Shown in pieces: positions 23,223-30,192 of a DNA stretch of 47,987 nt (positions within the stretch are counted from its first letter, which is position 1; each line of letters begins with the position of its first letter). The notes under the pieces are model-generated. The model saw nothing but the letters and a program-made list of their open reading frames with translations. It made no database searches and was not told the DNA's origin. Location: IMG/VR virus record IMGVR_UViG_3300045996_001573, positions 1 to 47,987 of that record. One strand, given 5' to 3'. A program made the position numbers and the translations under genes. The DNA comes from a virus.

Positions 23223-23223
23223 C

Positions 23224-23580
23224 ATGACCTTCGGAGCCAAAACCATCATGAAAGATGAGCTCGACCTCAAGTCAATGGGACATCTCTCGTTCTTCCTGAA
23301 CAGCGTCATGCACGAAGCTGTTCACGATATCATCGTCACTGAGGTCGAGAACGACGACGAACTGTTGAACGTTGCTCGCAAGTGCTTCAACGAACTCGTG
23401 CAATTTGCCAAGGTCGACGCACAGTCTCCGGGCATGATGATGAACGTCAACATCCTGTCTCATCTTCTCGAAGGCCGCATGAACTTGCAGAGCATTAAGA
23501 CCGAAGTCCACCGAATCCAGGATCTCTACGATGCCGAGAAGTCTCGGCGCGCCGCTGAGTGCGAAGCAGATGAAGAATGA
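23224..23580 (+). CDS. Unknown helical early protein, 118 aa
   Basis: ATG 23224 follows the helicase stop by one base and has GGAG upstream. It begins MTFGAKTIMKDELDLKSMGH and is mainly helical and acidic (EVENDDELLNVARKCFNELV). A His-Glu pair (NSVMHEAVHDI) superficially resembles HExxH but lacks other protease features. No function assigned. Confidence 0.6.
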   Translation: MTFGAKTIMKDELDLKSMGHLSFFLNSVMHEAVHDIIVTEVENDDELLNVARKCFNELVQFAKVDAQSPGMMMNVNILSHLLEGRMNLQSIKTEVHRIQDLYDAEKSRRAAECEADEE

Positions 23581-23875
23581 GCTAGAAGCTCTCGACCTGG
23601 CCACGCTCGAAATGAACGTCGGCGTGGCCCAGGCCGTCTCAGACGTCCTCGACGGAATCAAAACTCCGAAGGAACTGATGCATCACGTCACAGTCTCCTA
23701 CGAGCATTTGATTTCTCGAGTGCAAATCCAAGATCTCGGCGAGGTCGTCATGGTCAAGCTCGTGGCCTATGCACTGCAGAACCAGTGCCAGGTCCTAGGC
23801 ATGATCGAAGACCTCGACCGTGAGATCAAAAACCTCAATGCGGAAATAGAACGGAGGAGCAATGCCTCGGCATAA
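23570..23875 (+). CDS. Unknown helical early protein, 101 aa
   Basis: The best starting point is ATG 23570 (MKNELEALDLATLEMNVGVA); an alternative ATG at 23531 has an AGGA site but would overlap the previous gene by 50 bases. The product is helical with a C-terminal heptad-like region (MIEDLDREIKNLNAEIERRS). It shows weak layout similarity to the preceding 118-aa protein and may be a partner. Function unknown. Confidence 0.6.
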   Translation: MKNELEALDLATLEMNVGVAQAVSDVLDGIKTPKELMHHVTVSYEHLISRVQIQDLGEVVMVKLVAYALQNQCQVLGMIEDLDREIKNLNAEIERRSNASA

Positions 23876-24089
23876 ACAAACCGATCGGCCCGTCAACAAA
23901 AAGCTGTCCCTTCGACAGAGCGTTGTCGAACAAGTCGACGCGGCACTCGTTGACCCACTGACCAAGAAGCCAGAGTTTGGCTCTTGGTCTGAGGTAATCG
24001 AAGCCCTGCTCGAAGGATGGCTCGACGGCCGCTTCAAAATCCACAAGGATTCCTACTCCACCAATCTGAAGGATCTTATCGATGGATAA
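23862..24089 (+). CDS. Ribbon-helix-helix-like small protein, 75 aa
   Basis: GGAGGAG stands just before ATG 23862. The order strand-helix-helix is visible: KKLSLRQSVVEQVDAALVD, a short turn, then FGSWSEVIEALLEGWLDG. This resembles MetJ/Arc-type repressors ('xxSxxxxxxxDxx...SRSExIxxxL'). It ends TNLKDLIDG. It could be a transcription or replication regulator of the early operon. Medium confidence, because the first strand is short. Confidence 0.6.
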   Translation: MPRHKQTDRPVNKKLSLRQSVVEQVDAALVDPLTKKPEFGSWSEVIEALLEGWLDGRFKIHKDSYSTNLKDLIDG

Positions 24090-24258
24090 ATTAGACGCAG
24101 CCATCGCCACACTAGCCACGCTCGTGGGGCTTGGCGTTATCCTTCTCGTCGTCGCAATTGTCTGCCTCGGCCTCCACACCATCTTCTGCGGCAAGGAAGT
24201 ACGGATGTGGCGGAAAGAGGACAAGGCCCGTCAAGCTTGGAGGAAGATGCAATCATGA
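24082..24258 (+). CDS. Small single-span membrane protein, 58 aa
   Basis: ATG 24082 overlaps the end of the previous gene. The product begins MDKLDAAIATLATLVGLGVI, and the segment around residues 12-33 (LVGLGVILLVVAIVCLGL) is a transmembrane helix followed by a basic C-terminus (EVRMWRKEDKARQAWRK). An early membrane protein of this size may modify the host envelope, for example in superinfection exclusion. Function unproven. Confidence 0.65.
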   Translation: MDKLDAAIATLATLVGLGVILLVVAIVCLGLHTIFCGKEVRMWRKEDKARQAWRKMQS

Positions 24259-24323
24259 CACGGGAATTCAAATCTCGTGCAGAGCAGCGACGCTTCGAAT
24301 TCAACCGTCCAAAGGAGGATCGA

Positions 24324-24551
24324 ATGACACGCTATTATCAAATCACTATCGCCGAGGACAATGGAACAATCCGTTCCATTCTATTCCTCCCTCCCGATCT
24401 TCTCGACGTTTTCGAAGAGTCCGTCGATGATCTGACATTCCAGTCCGTCGAAGCCCTTCAAAGCGACGCCGATCCCACTCCGTGGTGTCATGCTTGCGGA
24501 GCCATGAACTCCGTCGATTGTGTGTGCGATCCCATAGCAGAAAACGAATGA
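24324..24551 (+). CDS. Small Cys-containing early protein, 75 aa, possible alternative start at 24255
   Basis: ATG 24324 has a near-perfect AAAGGAGGA site. A second in-frame ATG at 24255 overlaps the previous stop (ATGA) and would add 23 mostly basic residues (MTREFKSRAEQRRFEFNRPK). Both could be used. The main product begins MTRYYQITIAEDNGTIRSIL and has strands with an acidic centre and a C-terminal CHAC...CVC group that may bind metal. Function unknown. Confidence 0.6.
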   Translation: MTRYYQITIAEDNGTIRSILFLPPDLLDVFEESVDDLTFQSVEALQSDADPTPWCHACGAMNSVDCVCDPIAENE

Positions 24552-24634
24552 AGTACAAACGCACCCACATCTACAAGGCCATCATAATGGTCCCAATTCT
24601 TTTGCTGATTCTCTTTGCTTTCGGAGCATTCTAA
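24548..24634 (+). CDS. Tiny single-span membrane peptide, 28 aa
   Basis: The ATG overlaps the previous stop (ATGA) and its TAA overlaps the next ATG (TAATG), so it is coupled on both sides. The product starts MKYKRTHIYKAII and continues MVPILLLILFAFGAF: a basic head and one hydrophobic helix. Very small but well placed. It may anchor or assist the large protein that follows, or simply affect the membrane. Confidence 0.55.
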   Translation: MKYKRTHIYKAIIMVPILLLILFAFGAF

Positions 24635-26226
24635 TGTCTGATCGCGGCATGACCGTCAACTTCACTCCTCCCGGCCCGCCCAACCTCGGGCCGGTGTGGG
24701 ATGATGTTCCCACGCAGGAACTAACAGTCGGAGTTCCATTCACTCTAACCCTTCATGACTTTTGTCATGATCCCGAAGGAAATGTTCTCTCCTTCATCCA
24801 AACCTCCGGCACTCCAATCACCGGCACCTCCTTCAACGATCCTCTTGACCAGGTTTCCGGCACGCCCGCGGCCATCGGCAACACGACCATGACGTTCCGT
24901 GCCAGTGATGGTAACACTACAGCGGACAAGACAATTACCTTCAATTGTCTGAACGCTGACGTGACTCCGCCTCCGGCTCCAGCTTCACTCACGGCCACAG
25001 CCGTTTCCAACAACCAAATCGATCTCGCGTGGACTGCCGTCACGGACCCCGTTGTTGCCAATGCCAGAACAACCGGCCTCGCTGGATACCGACTGTTCCG
25101 CAACGGCCTCTTCCTCAAGAACGTCCCATCCACTCAGCTCACCTACAGCGACACGGGGCTTCCACCCAATGCCACCTATCGCTACAACGTCAAGGGTTAC
25201 GATGGGAATAACAACCCCTCGGAGCCCTGGTCAGCTGACGCCTTTGCTACAACCCTTGCTTCGCGCAAAGACATTCACGGCCACTACTCCTTCCCGCTCA
25301 AGAACAATCGAAGCCAGTCCAACATGCAGGCTATGATCGAACCTGCAACGCGCGGCTTCTTCAAACGATATGAGTGGAAGCAGTTCGAAACTTCTCTTGG
25401 AGTCTACAACTTCACGGAGCTTCTCTCCGATCTGAATTGGGCTCAAACCCAAGGAATGCGCTTCGTCCCCTTCGTTGAACACAAGACCTTCAAAACCTTC
25501 GCATCTTGTGTTCCGGCCTACCTCGATGCCTATACGTTGACTGCGACAGATGGTGACGTTCACGCTGCAATATGGGCACCGTACGTCATAACAAGATACC
25601 TTGCACTGATGCAGGCTATCGCGACGAATTTCAACTCCCATCCTGCCTTCTGGGGCGTCTCCTCCATGGAGACTGCGATGGGTGGATTCACTGACGCCGA
25701 GTGTGGAACAGATGCCGACGGTCAAGTCCCGGCCGGCAAACTCTATCCTCCATACTCTCCGGCCGCGTTCCGGGACGCATGGATTCAGATCCTTCAGTCC
25801 TGTGCCACGATCTTTCCATCAACTCGATTCTGGTTTGGCTCGAACTTCATTCGTGACAACAACAGCGGATCAATCCTCGCAGAAATCATTAACGCAACGA
25901 AGAGTCTGAATTCTTATGTGATGTGGGGGCCGGACTGCCTACCGAACAATAGCTCCCTTCTCACCAGATTCTATCCCTATTTTGATCAGTTCCAGAATGA
26001 CGTGCCGCTCGCAATCCACGCTCAGCCCGACTCATACAACCACACGAAGCCGGGTGGTGGATTCTACAATATGTCAGAGATCTTTCTCTACGGCCGCGAT
26101 GAACTTCACGTCAACGCCTTTATCTGGACATATATCCCGAATCCCAAGGAGCCGGGAGCGTATGATTATGATGACGCGCGGCCGATCATGAACCAGTATC
26201 CGAACTTTAACTTGGAGGCATGGTGA
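24634..26226 (+). CDS. Ig-like/FN3/glycoside-hydrolase-like protein in the early block, 530 aa
   Basis: Three parts are visible. Residues 15-105 are an Ig/cadherin-like domain (VPFTLTLHDFCHDPEGNVLS). Residues 112-205 are an FN3 domain (PPPAPASLTATAVSNNQIDL). Residues 215-530 resemble a TIM-barrel glycosidase of the GH5/GH42 kind: RYEWKQFETSLGVYNF, then GMRFVPFVEHKTF, HPAFWGVSSMETAMGG with Glu346 as acid/base candidate, and AFIWTYIPNPKEPGAYDYDD. A second catalytic carboxylate is not obvious. There is no signal peptide. Such proteins are usually tail depolymerases, yet this one lies among replication genes and far from tail genes. It ends the first long early operon. Confidence 0.72.
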   Translation: MSDRGMTVNFTPPGPPNLGPVWDDVPTQELTVGVPFTLTLHDFCHDPEGNVLSFIQTSGTPITGTSFNDPLDQVSGTPAAIGNTTMTFRASDGNTTADKTITFNCLNADVTPPPAPASLTATAVSNNQIDLAWTAVTDPVVANARTTGLAGYRLFRNGLFLKNVPSTQLTYSDTGLPPNATYRYNVKGYDGNNNPSEPWSADAFATTLASRKDIHGHYSFPLKNNRSQSNMQAMIEPATRGFFKRYEWKQFETSLGVYNFTELLSDLNWAQTQGMRFVPFVEHKTFKTFASCVPAYLDAYTLTATDGDVHAAIWAPYVITRYLALMQAIATNFNSHPAFWGVSSMETAMGGFTDAECGTDADGQVPAGKLYPPYSPAAFRDAWIQILQSCATIFPSTRFWFGSNFIRDNNSGSILAEIINATKSLNSYVMWGPDCLPNNSSLLTRFYPYFDQFQNDVPLAIHAQPDSYNHTKPGGGFYNMSEIFLYGRDELHVNAFIWTYIPNPKEPGAYDYDDARPIMNQYPNFNLEAW

Positions 26227-26495
26227 TGACTGCGACCAGAACAATTGAAAGGCTTCGAGAGGACAACGAGCGCCTGCGGGCGGCACTCATCCAAGCCGAG
26301 GCGGATTTGATTCTGGCGAAGATGCGACCGCTGCCAACAGCGGATCAACCGGCGGTAGTGCGGTGCAGCCAATGCGACTCGACCGATGTCTACGCGAGTT
26401 ACGAGTGTCGGGAATGCGCGTACAAATGGGCGGCAGCGGATCAACCGTCCGATGACGGCCACCCTCCACTCTCTGGCCCTTCGTTCGGAACCTAA
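26226..26495 (+). CDS. Coiled-coil plus zinc-ribbon protein, 89 aa
   Basis: ATG 26226 overlaps the previous stop and has GGAGG seven bases upstream. The N-terminus is a helix (RTIERLREDNERLRAALIQA) of leucine-zipper style. The second half carries CSQC (near residues 47-50) and CREC (near 61-64), a zinc ribbon. This pair of modules suits a small regulatory or adaptor protein. The exact role is unknown. Confidence 0.65.
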   Translation: MTATRTIERLREDNERLRAALIQAEADLILAKMRPLPTADQPAVVRCSQCDSTDVYASYECRECAYKWAAADQPSDDGHPPLSGPSFGT

Positions 26496-26503
26496 CGTCC
26501 CGA

Positions 26504-26532
26504 TTGACCTGTCCGGGGCAAACCTTTATAAT
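26504..26532 (+). promoter_or_regulatory. Strong sigma70 promoter for the recombination/replication operon
   Basis: TTGACC (26504-26509), 17-base spacer, TATAAT (26527-26532). It opens a second early operon starting at 26562. Confidence 0.9.
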
Positions 26533-26561
26533 CCCCCCACTTTGCAAAGAGGAGATTGCAA

Positions 26562-26741
26562 ATGCTTAAGCCAGAAGAACTAAACGATCTACGCAAGCGC
26601 GTGCTTGCCGGTGAAGGGTTCACTTATGAGGAACTCTCGCAGGCCGTGAAGCAAATGATCGCTGACCGGCTGTCGAACTTCGAAAAGCCTACCAAGGCGA
26701 AAGCCAAGTCGACTCCCGTCAACCTCGACGACCTTATCTAA
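26562..26741 (+). CDS. Small early protein with LDDLI tail, 59 aa
   Basis: The ATG at 26562 has AGAGGAG upstream and follows the promoter by about 25 bases. The product begins MLKPEELNDLRKRVLAGEGF and TYEELSQAVKQMIADRL, a helical pair, then a basic linker and the acidic-hydrophobic end VNLDDLI. Short proteins of the 'LRxxVLAGExxTxEELxxA' type are common next to phage recombination nucleases. Function unknown; the tail may be a docking peptide. Confidence 0.7.
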   Translation: MLKPEELNDLRKRVLAGEGFTYEELSQAVKQMIADRLSNFEKPTKAKAKSTPVNLDDLI

Positions 26742-26750
26742 GGGGGATCT

Positions 26751-27656
26751 ATGGAGTTCCCCAGGGTCATTTCGTCCAGCATTCGTGAGGACTTCTCACG
26801 GTGTCCTCAAAAGTTTTTCAATTCAACTATTTTGGGCATCCAGCCCAAAGGCGAGGAAATAAATGTCCATCTTACGGCAGGCGGGGCCTACGCCGCGGCA
26901 TTGGAAAGTCTCCGTCGAGAGTATTACACTACTGGTGACTATGATAAAGCCATCGCCAGCGGACTTGAAGCGCTTATCAAATCATATGGGCCGCACGACC
27001 CCCACGAAGGCGAAACAAAAACTCTTGACCGGACCATCGCGGCGTACATAGAACACCTGGTTCGCTACCCGCCGGCCACGGATCACATCAAACCATCGAT
27101 GGGTCCGAACGGCCCGCGGGTCGAGTTCAGCTTCGCTCTAGAGCTTCCCTTCCACCATCCGGTGACGAATGAGCCCATTCTATTCAGCGGCCGGTTCGAC
27201 CAGCTTGCCGACTTCAACGGAGCCCTATTCATCTTCGATGATAAGACTACCGGAAGCCTTTCGAAGTATTGGCGCCAGCAGTGGGATTTGCGAAGCCAGA
27301 TCACTGGCTATGTCATGGGCGCTCAACTCCTCGGCTATAACGTCGTCGGTGCCATCCTTAGAGGAATGGCAATCCTCAAGACGAAATGCGATACACAAGA
27401 AGCAATCACTCATCGTCCGCAGTGGATGATAGATCGATGGAAAACCCGTCTGTTTTATGACGTCGAGCGAATGCTTGACATGTGGTACAAGGGATACTGG
27501 CCTCACCAAGGTGAGGAAAACGGGGCCTGCTCAACCTACGGCCTGTGCAATTACTATGCACTGTGCACTGCTGCGCAGCCGGAACATTACATCGACGTAA
27601 TGTACGAACGCAAGCGTTGGGATCCCATCGACAGGGAAATGAAGGAGAGCGTGTGA
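26751..27656 (+). CDS. Cas4/RecB-like PD-(D/E)XK nuclease with Fe-S cluster cysteines, 301 aa
   Basis: Core motifs: Asp150 in SGRFDQLADF, Asp163-Asp164-Lys165 in FIFDDKTTG, and Gln183/Tyr187 in RSQITGY. Cys18 (FSRCPQKF) with Cys260, Cys266 and Cys272 (ACSTYGLCNYYALC) gives the one-plus-three arrangement that holds a 4Fe-4S cluster in Cas4/AddB-type nucleases. It is probably a single-strand DNA exonuclease used in recombination or end processing. Neighbours (Sak4-like ATPase, ssDNA-binding-like protein) fit a recombination module. GGGGGATCT lies before the start. Confidence 0.88.
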   Translation: MEFPRVISSSIREDFSRCPQKFFNSTILGIQPKGEEINVHLTAGGAYAAALESLRREYYTTGDYDKAIASGLEALIKSYGPHDPHEGETKTLDRTIAAYIEHLVRYPPATDHIKPSMGPNGPRVEFSFALELPFHHPVTNEPILFSGRFDQLADFNGALFIFDDKTTGSLSKYWRQQWDLRSQITGYVMGAQLLGYNVVGAILRGMAILKTKCDTQEAITHRPQWMIDRWKTRLFYDVERMLDMWYKGYWPHQGEENGACSTYGLCNYYALCTAAQPEHYIDVMYERKRWDPIDREMKESV

Positions 27657-27967
27657 AGCGCATCTACATCGCATCGCCGTACACATTGGGCGATCCGGCT
27701 CAGAACGTTTTGCGCTCCGTCAAGTTCGCAGAGAAGCTAATTCGCGGTGGGAATATGCCCATCCTTCCGCTTCTCTGCCATCTCTGGCACCTGCAATCTC
27801 CGCAGCACTACAGCTATTGGATCGACTACTCATTAAAGCTGCTCGAAATGTGCGACATGGTGATGCGGCTGCCGGGAGAATCCAAGGGAGCGGATAACGA
27901 AGTTGCTCACGCACAATCACTCGGCATCCCAGTCATGTACTGCGATGACAAGTGGAGCTACGTATGA
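27653..27967 (+). CDS. DUF4406/nucleoside 2-deoxyribosyltransferase-like protein, 104 aa
   Basis: A GTG start at 27653 overlaps the previous stop and has AAGGAGAG upstream. The sequence begins MKRIYIASPYTLGDPAQNVL and ends with LPGESKGADNEVAHAQSLGI, the pattern of small Rossmann-like proteins related to nucleoside 2-deoxyribosyltransferases (DUF4406 and relatives). The acidic residue in GESxGADxE is a candidate catalytic Glu. It may act on nucleotides or nucleosides during infection. Substrate unknown. Confidence 0.75.
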   Translation: MKRIYIASPYTLGDPAQNVLRSVKFAEKLIRGGNMPILPLLCHLWHLQSPQHYSYWIDYSLKLLEMCDMVMRLPGESKGADNEVAHAQSLGIPVMYCDDKWSYV

Positions 27968-28104
27968 AAACTCTGCTTGGAGTTTTATGCCTTTCTATCC
28001 TGTGGCCGGGACTTGCCATAGGCTTTCTCGCAGGCCTGCTAATCGGTAGCATTCGCTACGGAATCGTATTGTCTGTCAGATTCATGGAATGGATAAAAGC
28101 GTGA
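27964..28104 (+). CDS. Small membrane protein, 46 aa
   Basis: ATGA overlap with the previous stop. The product starts MKTLLGVLCLSILWPGLAIG and continues FLAGLLIGSIRYGIVLSVRF, hydrophobic throughout with one or two membrane segments. It could be an exported or inner-membrane peptide; no cleavage site is certain. Function unknown. Confidence 0.6.
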   Translation: MKTLLGVLCLSILWPGLAIGFLAGLLIGSIRYGIVLSVRFMEWIKA

Positions 28105-28442
28105 TTCCCTTCGACGTATTCTGCGGGGATGAATACCTAGGCACGGGAGTGGCCGATCATGACATATCATATCATTATTTCTGCCCGGCATGTGGAAATG
28201 TTTGGGCTAGAACGATCTCTGCGCGGGGCATTCAACACGCTACTACAGCGGTGCATTGTCCCGAACATCCGCCAGAGGCTGGATCTGCCTATCTCCCACC
28301 TGTGCTCTATCAAGATTTCCGCTATTACAAATCTCGATGGCCAGCAGAAGCCCTCGTTCGAGATTTCTTGTATTTGATGGAGCTGAACTCCGCCCCTGTT
28401 ATCGCCCATAACCTGCCCGAGAATCCACATGCAAACCACTAA
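28089..28442 (+). CDS. Zinc-ribbon-like early protein, 117 aa
   Basis: It begins MDKSVIPFDVFCGDEYLGTG. CPAC (near residues 32-35) is followed about 24 residues later by CPEH, a Cys3His zinc-ribbon pattern. The C-terminal half has aromatic and acidic stretches (QDFRYYKSRWPAEALVRDF). The start lies inside the previous small membrane protein gene. Function unknown. Confidence 0.62.
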   Translation: MDKSVIPFDVFCGDEYLGTGVADHDISYHYFCPACGNVWARTISARGIQHATTAVHCPEHPPEAGSAYLPPVLYQDFRYYKSRWPAEALVRDFLYLMELNSAPVIAHNLPENPHANH

Positions 28443-28620
28443 GGAACGTCTGGACCGCATGATCGTCCGCCTCGTCTACGTCCGTAACCTCATTACGAAG
28501 CACGAGCACGAGATCGACTTCAACCTCGACCTCCATCCATCCGAAGCCGAAGTCACTGCCCTATTCGAAAACGCCCAGCAAATTACAGAGGACATCTCTC
28601 ATGACAATGCCAGGGACTAA
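28429..28620 (+). CDS. Small helical protein, 63 aa
   Basis: It begins MQTTKERLDRMIVRLVYVRN and is mostly helical and acidic at the end. It overlaps both neighbours by 14-20 bases. It precedes the Sak4-like ATPase, so an accessory role is possible. No family recognised. Confidence 0.6.
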   Translation: MQTTKERLDRMIVRLVYVRNLITKHEHEIDFNLDLHPSEAEVTALFENAQQITEDISHDNARD

Positions 28621-29425
28621 CGTCCTACTTATCGGCCCTCCAGGGTCAGGGAAGACACACTCCATTCGCACGCTCTGCGATGCGGGGCTGGAAGTCTTTT
28701 GCATCTTCACCGAACCGGGAATGGAAGTTCTCGGTGACGTGCCAGATTCAAAGCTGCACTGGCATTACATCCCTCCTTCACAGCCATCTTGGGATGCAAT
28801 GATCGACAACGCAACAAAGGTAAATACCTTCGACGCAGGTGCCCTCCAGAAGATGGCAGGGATGAACAAACGTGAATACGCCCAATTCGTCAACGTCCTT
28901 AAGGTCTGTAATAACTTTGTCGATCAGCGGACTGGGAAAGAATACGGACCCATTGATAACTTTGGAACGGACCGAGCCGTCGTCATCGACTCCCTGTCTG
29001 GGATCAATATCATGCTCCTCGATCTCGCAGTTGGAGGGAAACCCATCCGCACCCAGCCGGACTGGGGAGTGGCAATTGACACAGAAGAGAAATTCCTCAA
29101 TCGACTTTCCCTCGGTATGCGCTCTCACTTTGTTCTTATCGCCCACGTTGATCGACACACTGATCAAGTCCTTGGAGGAGTCAAGCTCTTTCCGGCTGCA
29201 CTTGGTCAGAAACTCCCCCCAATCGTCAGCAGATTCTTCTCAGACATGATCTTCTGCCAAGTCGAAGGGGACAAGTTTGTGTGGTCTACTTCCGTAGCTG
29301 GAATGGACCCCAAAACTCGCAATCTTCCGATTGCGAAGTCTCTGCCGCCGACCTTCGTTCCGATTATTGAGAATTGGAAGAAGCAAGGCGGCATCATCTC
29401 AACCGCAACCACTAAGGTAGCATGA
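28601..29425 (+). CDS. Sak4-like/RecA-fold ATPase (single-strand annealing type), 274 aa
   Basis: Walker A GPPGSGKT at residues 12-19 and Walker B AVVID at 126-130 followed by SLSG. A conserved stretch FVLIAHVDRHTD gives a sensor-type region, and RFFSDMIFCQVEGDKFVWST is the closing beta region seen in phage AAA/Sak4 proteins. Such proteins bind single-stranded DNA and promote annealing together with an SSB. The gene directly downstream encodes an SSB-like protein and the nuclease lies three genes upstream, forming a recombination unit. AGAGGA stands before ATG 28601. Confidence 0.82.
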   Translation: MTMPGTNVLLIGPPGSGKTHSIRTLCDAGLEVFCIFTEPGMEVLGDVPDSKLHWHYIPPSQPSWDAMIDNATKVNTFDAGALQKMAGMNKREYAQFVNVLKVCNNFVDQRTGKEYGPIDNFGTDRAVVIDSLSGINIMLLDLAVGGKPIRTQPDWGVAIDTEEKFLNRLSLGMRSHFVLIAHVDRHTDQVLGGVKLFPAALGQKLPPIVSRFFSDMIFCQVEGDKFVWSTSVAGMDPKTRNLPIAKSLPPTFVPIIENWKKQGGIISTATTKVA

Positions 29426-29880
29426 CAATGTTCGATCCCAATACATTCCTCAGCGAAACCGTTACCGGCGCAAACGACACCAAGTACGTGCCAGTCCCGC
29501 AAGGTGAATACCCCGCCATCATCAAGGAAGTCAAGGCCCGACAGATGGACCGGAAGGACCGGCCCGGCGAGAAGTCCACGGTCGCGGACATCGTCTATGA
29601 GATCGACGATGCCAACGTCAAACAGGTCACTGGCCTGGACAATCCGACGGTTCGTCAGTCCGTCTGGCTCGACCTGACACCGAACGGCAAGCTCGACATG
29701 AGCAAGGGCAAGAACATTCAGCTGGGCAAGCTTCGCGAAGCCCTCGGTCTGAATGACGATACGAAGCCGTTCAGCTTCGATCAGTTGCCCGGCCGCGCGG
29801 CGATCATCGCGATCGAACACAACCCCGGCAAGAACGAAGGGGAAGTGTTCGCCAACGTGAGCAAGGTCGGGAAGCTCTAA
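29422..29880 (+). CDS. Probable ssDNA-binding protein of a phage family, 152 aa
   Basis: The ATG overlaps the previous stop. It begins MTMFDPNTFLSETVTGANDT with the patterns VPVPQGEYPAIIKEV and VRQSVWLDLTPNGKLDMSKG, then KNIQLGKLREALGL. This is a recurrent phage protein encoded directly after Sak4-like ATPases and usually treated as SSB-like (OB-fold) or DUF669-like. No acidic SSB tip is present at its end. Binding of single-stranded DNA is an inference from the partner gene. Confidence 0.68.
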   Translation: MTMFDPNTFLSETVTGANDTKYVPVPQGEYPAIIKEVKARQMDRKDRPGEKSTVADIVYEIDDANVKQVTGLDNPTVRQSVWLDLTPNGKLDMSKGKNIQLGKLREALGLNDDTKPFSFDQLPGRAAIIAIEHNPGKNEGEVFANVSKVGKL

Positions 29881-30015
29881 GTTGACACGCGGGACTGGTG
29901 CGATGCCGCCCTCAGAAGCTAAAAGCACAGAGGGAGTCCTGTTTTCAAATTATGTGGCGAGCGCGGCGCAATCTCCTACCTTGGCCTGGCGAGGTCCGCG
30001 ACCCAGGCTCATATT
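29881..30015. other. 135-bp region without a firm gene
   Basis: TTGACA occurs at 29883-29888 but no matching -10 box is found 15-19 bases away. Two overlapping short readings start at 29903 (39 aa) and 29952 (27 aa). Neither has good support, although the second, MWRARRNLLPWPGEVRDPGS, has unusual Trp/Pro content. Confidence 0.5.
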
Positions 30016-30192
30016 ATGCTGACAGATCAAGATAAACGTCTGTTAGATCGTCTCGATCCCGTCGATGTCATAGAGCACTATGGCGTGGCGCAACTCTTAT
30101 CCTTCGTCGATCCACTTCATGCCATCTCAATCTGGGGCTGGCTCAACACCTTCAACGCATTGGAAAAATATGAAGCTCATAAACCTGAGTGA
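30016..30192 (+). CDS. Small early protein, 58 aa
   Basis: It begins MLTDQDKRLLDRLDPVDVIE and continues HYGVAQLLSFVDPLHAISIW. It is acidic and helical with aromatic residues at the end. It overlaps the ParB-methyltransferase start by 23 bases. The ribosome site is weak, but codon use and coupling to the next gene support it. Function unknown. Confidence 0.6.
   Translation: MLTDQDKRLLDRLDPVDVIEHYGVAQLLSFVDPLHAISIWGWLNTFNALEKYEAHKPE

Noticed and set aside
23224-23580. HExxH-like metal site (VMHEAVHDI) in the 118-aa protein
   Set aside because: HEAVH fits the bare pattern, but no downstream ligand or fold support is visible in this small helical protein.
29903-30035. Two overlapping tiny frames (39 and 27 codons) before the 58-aa gene
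   Set aside because: No suitable ribosome site and no family resemblance. Mentioned in the gap entry only.
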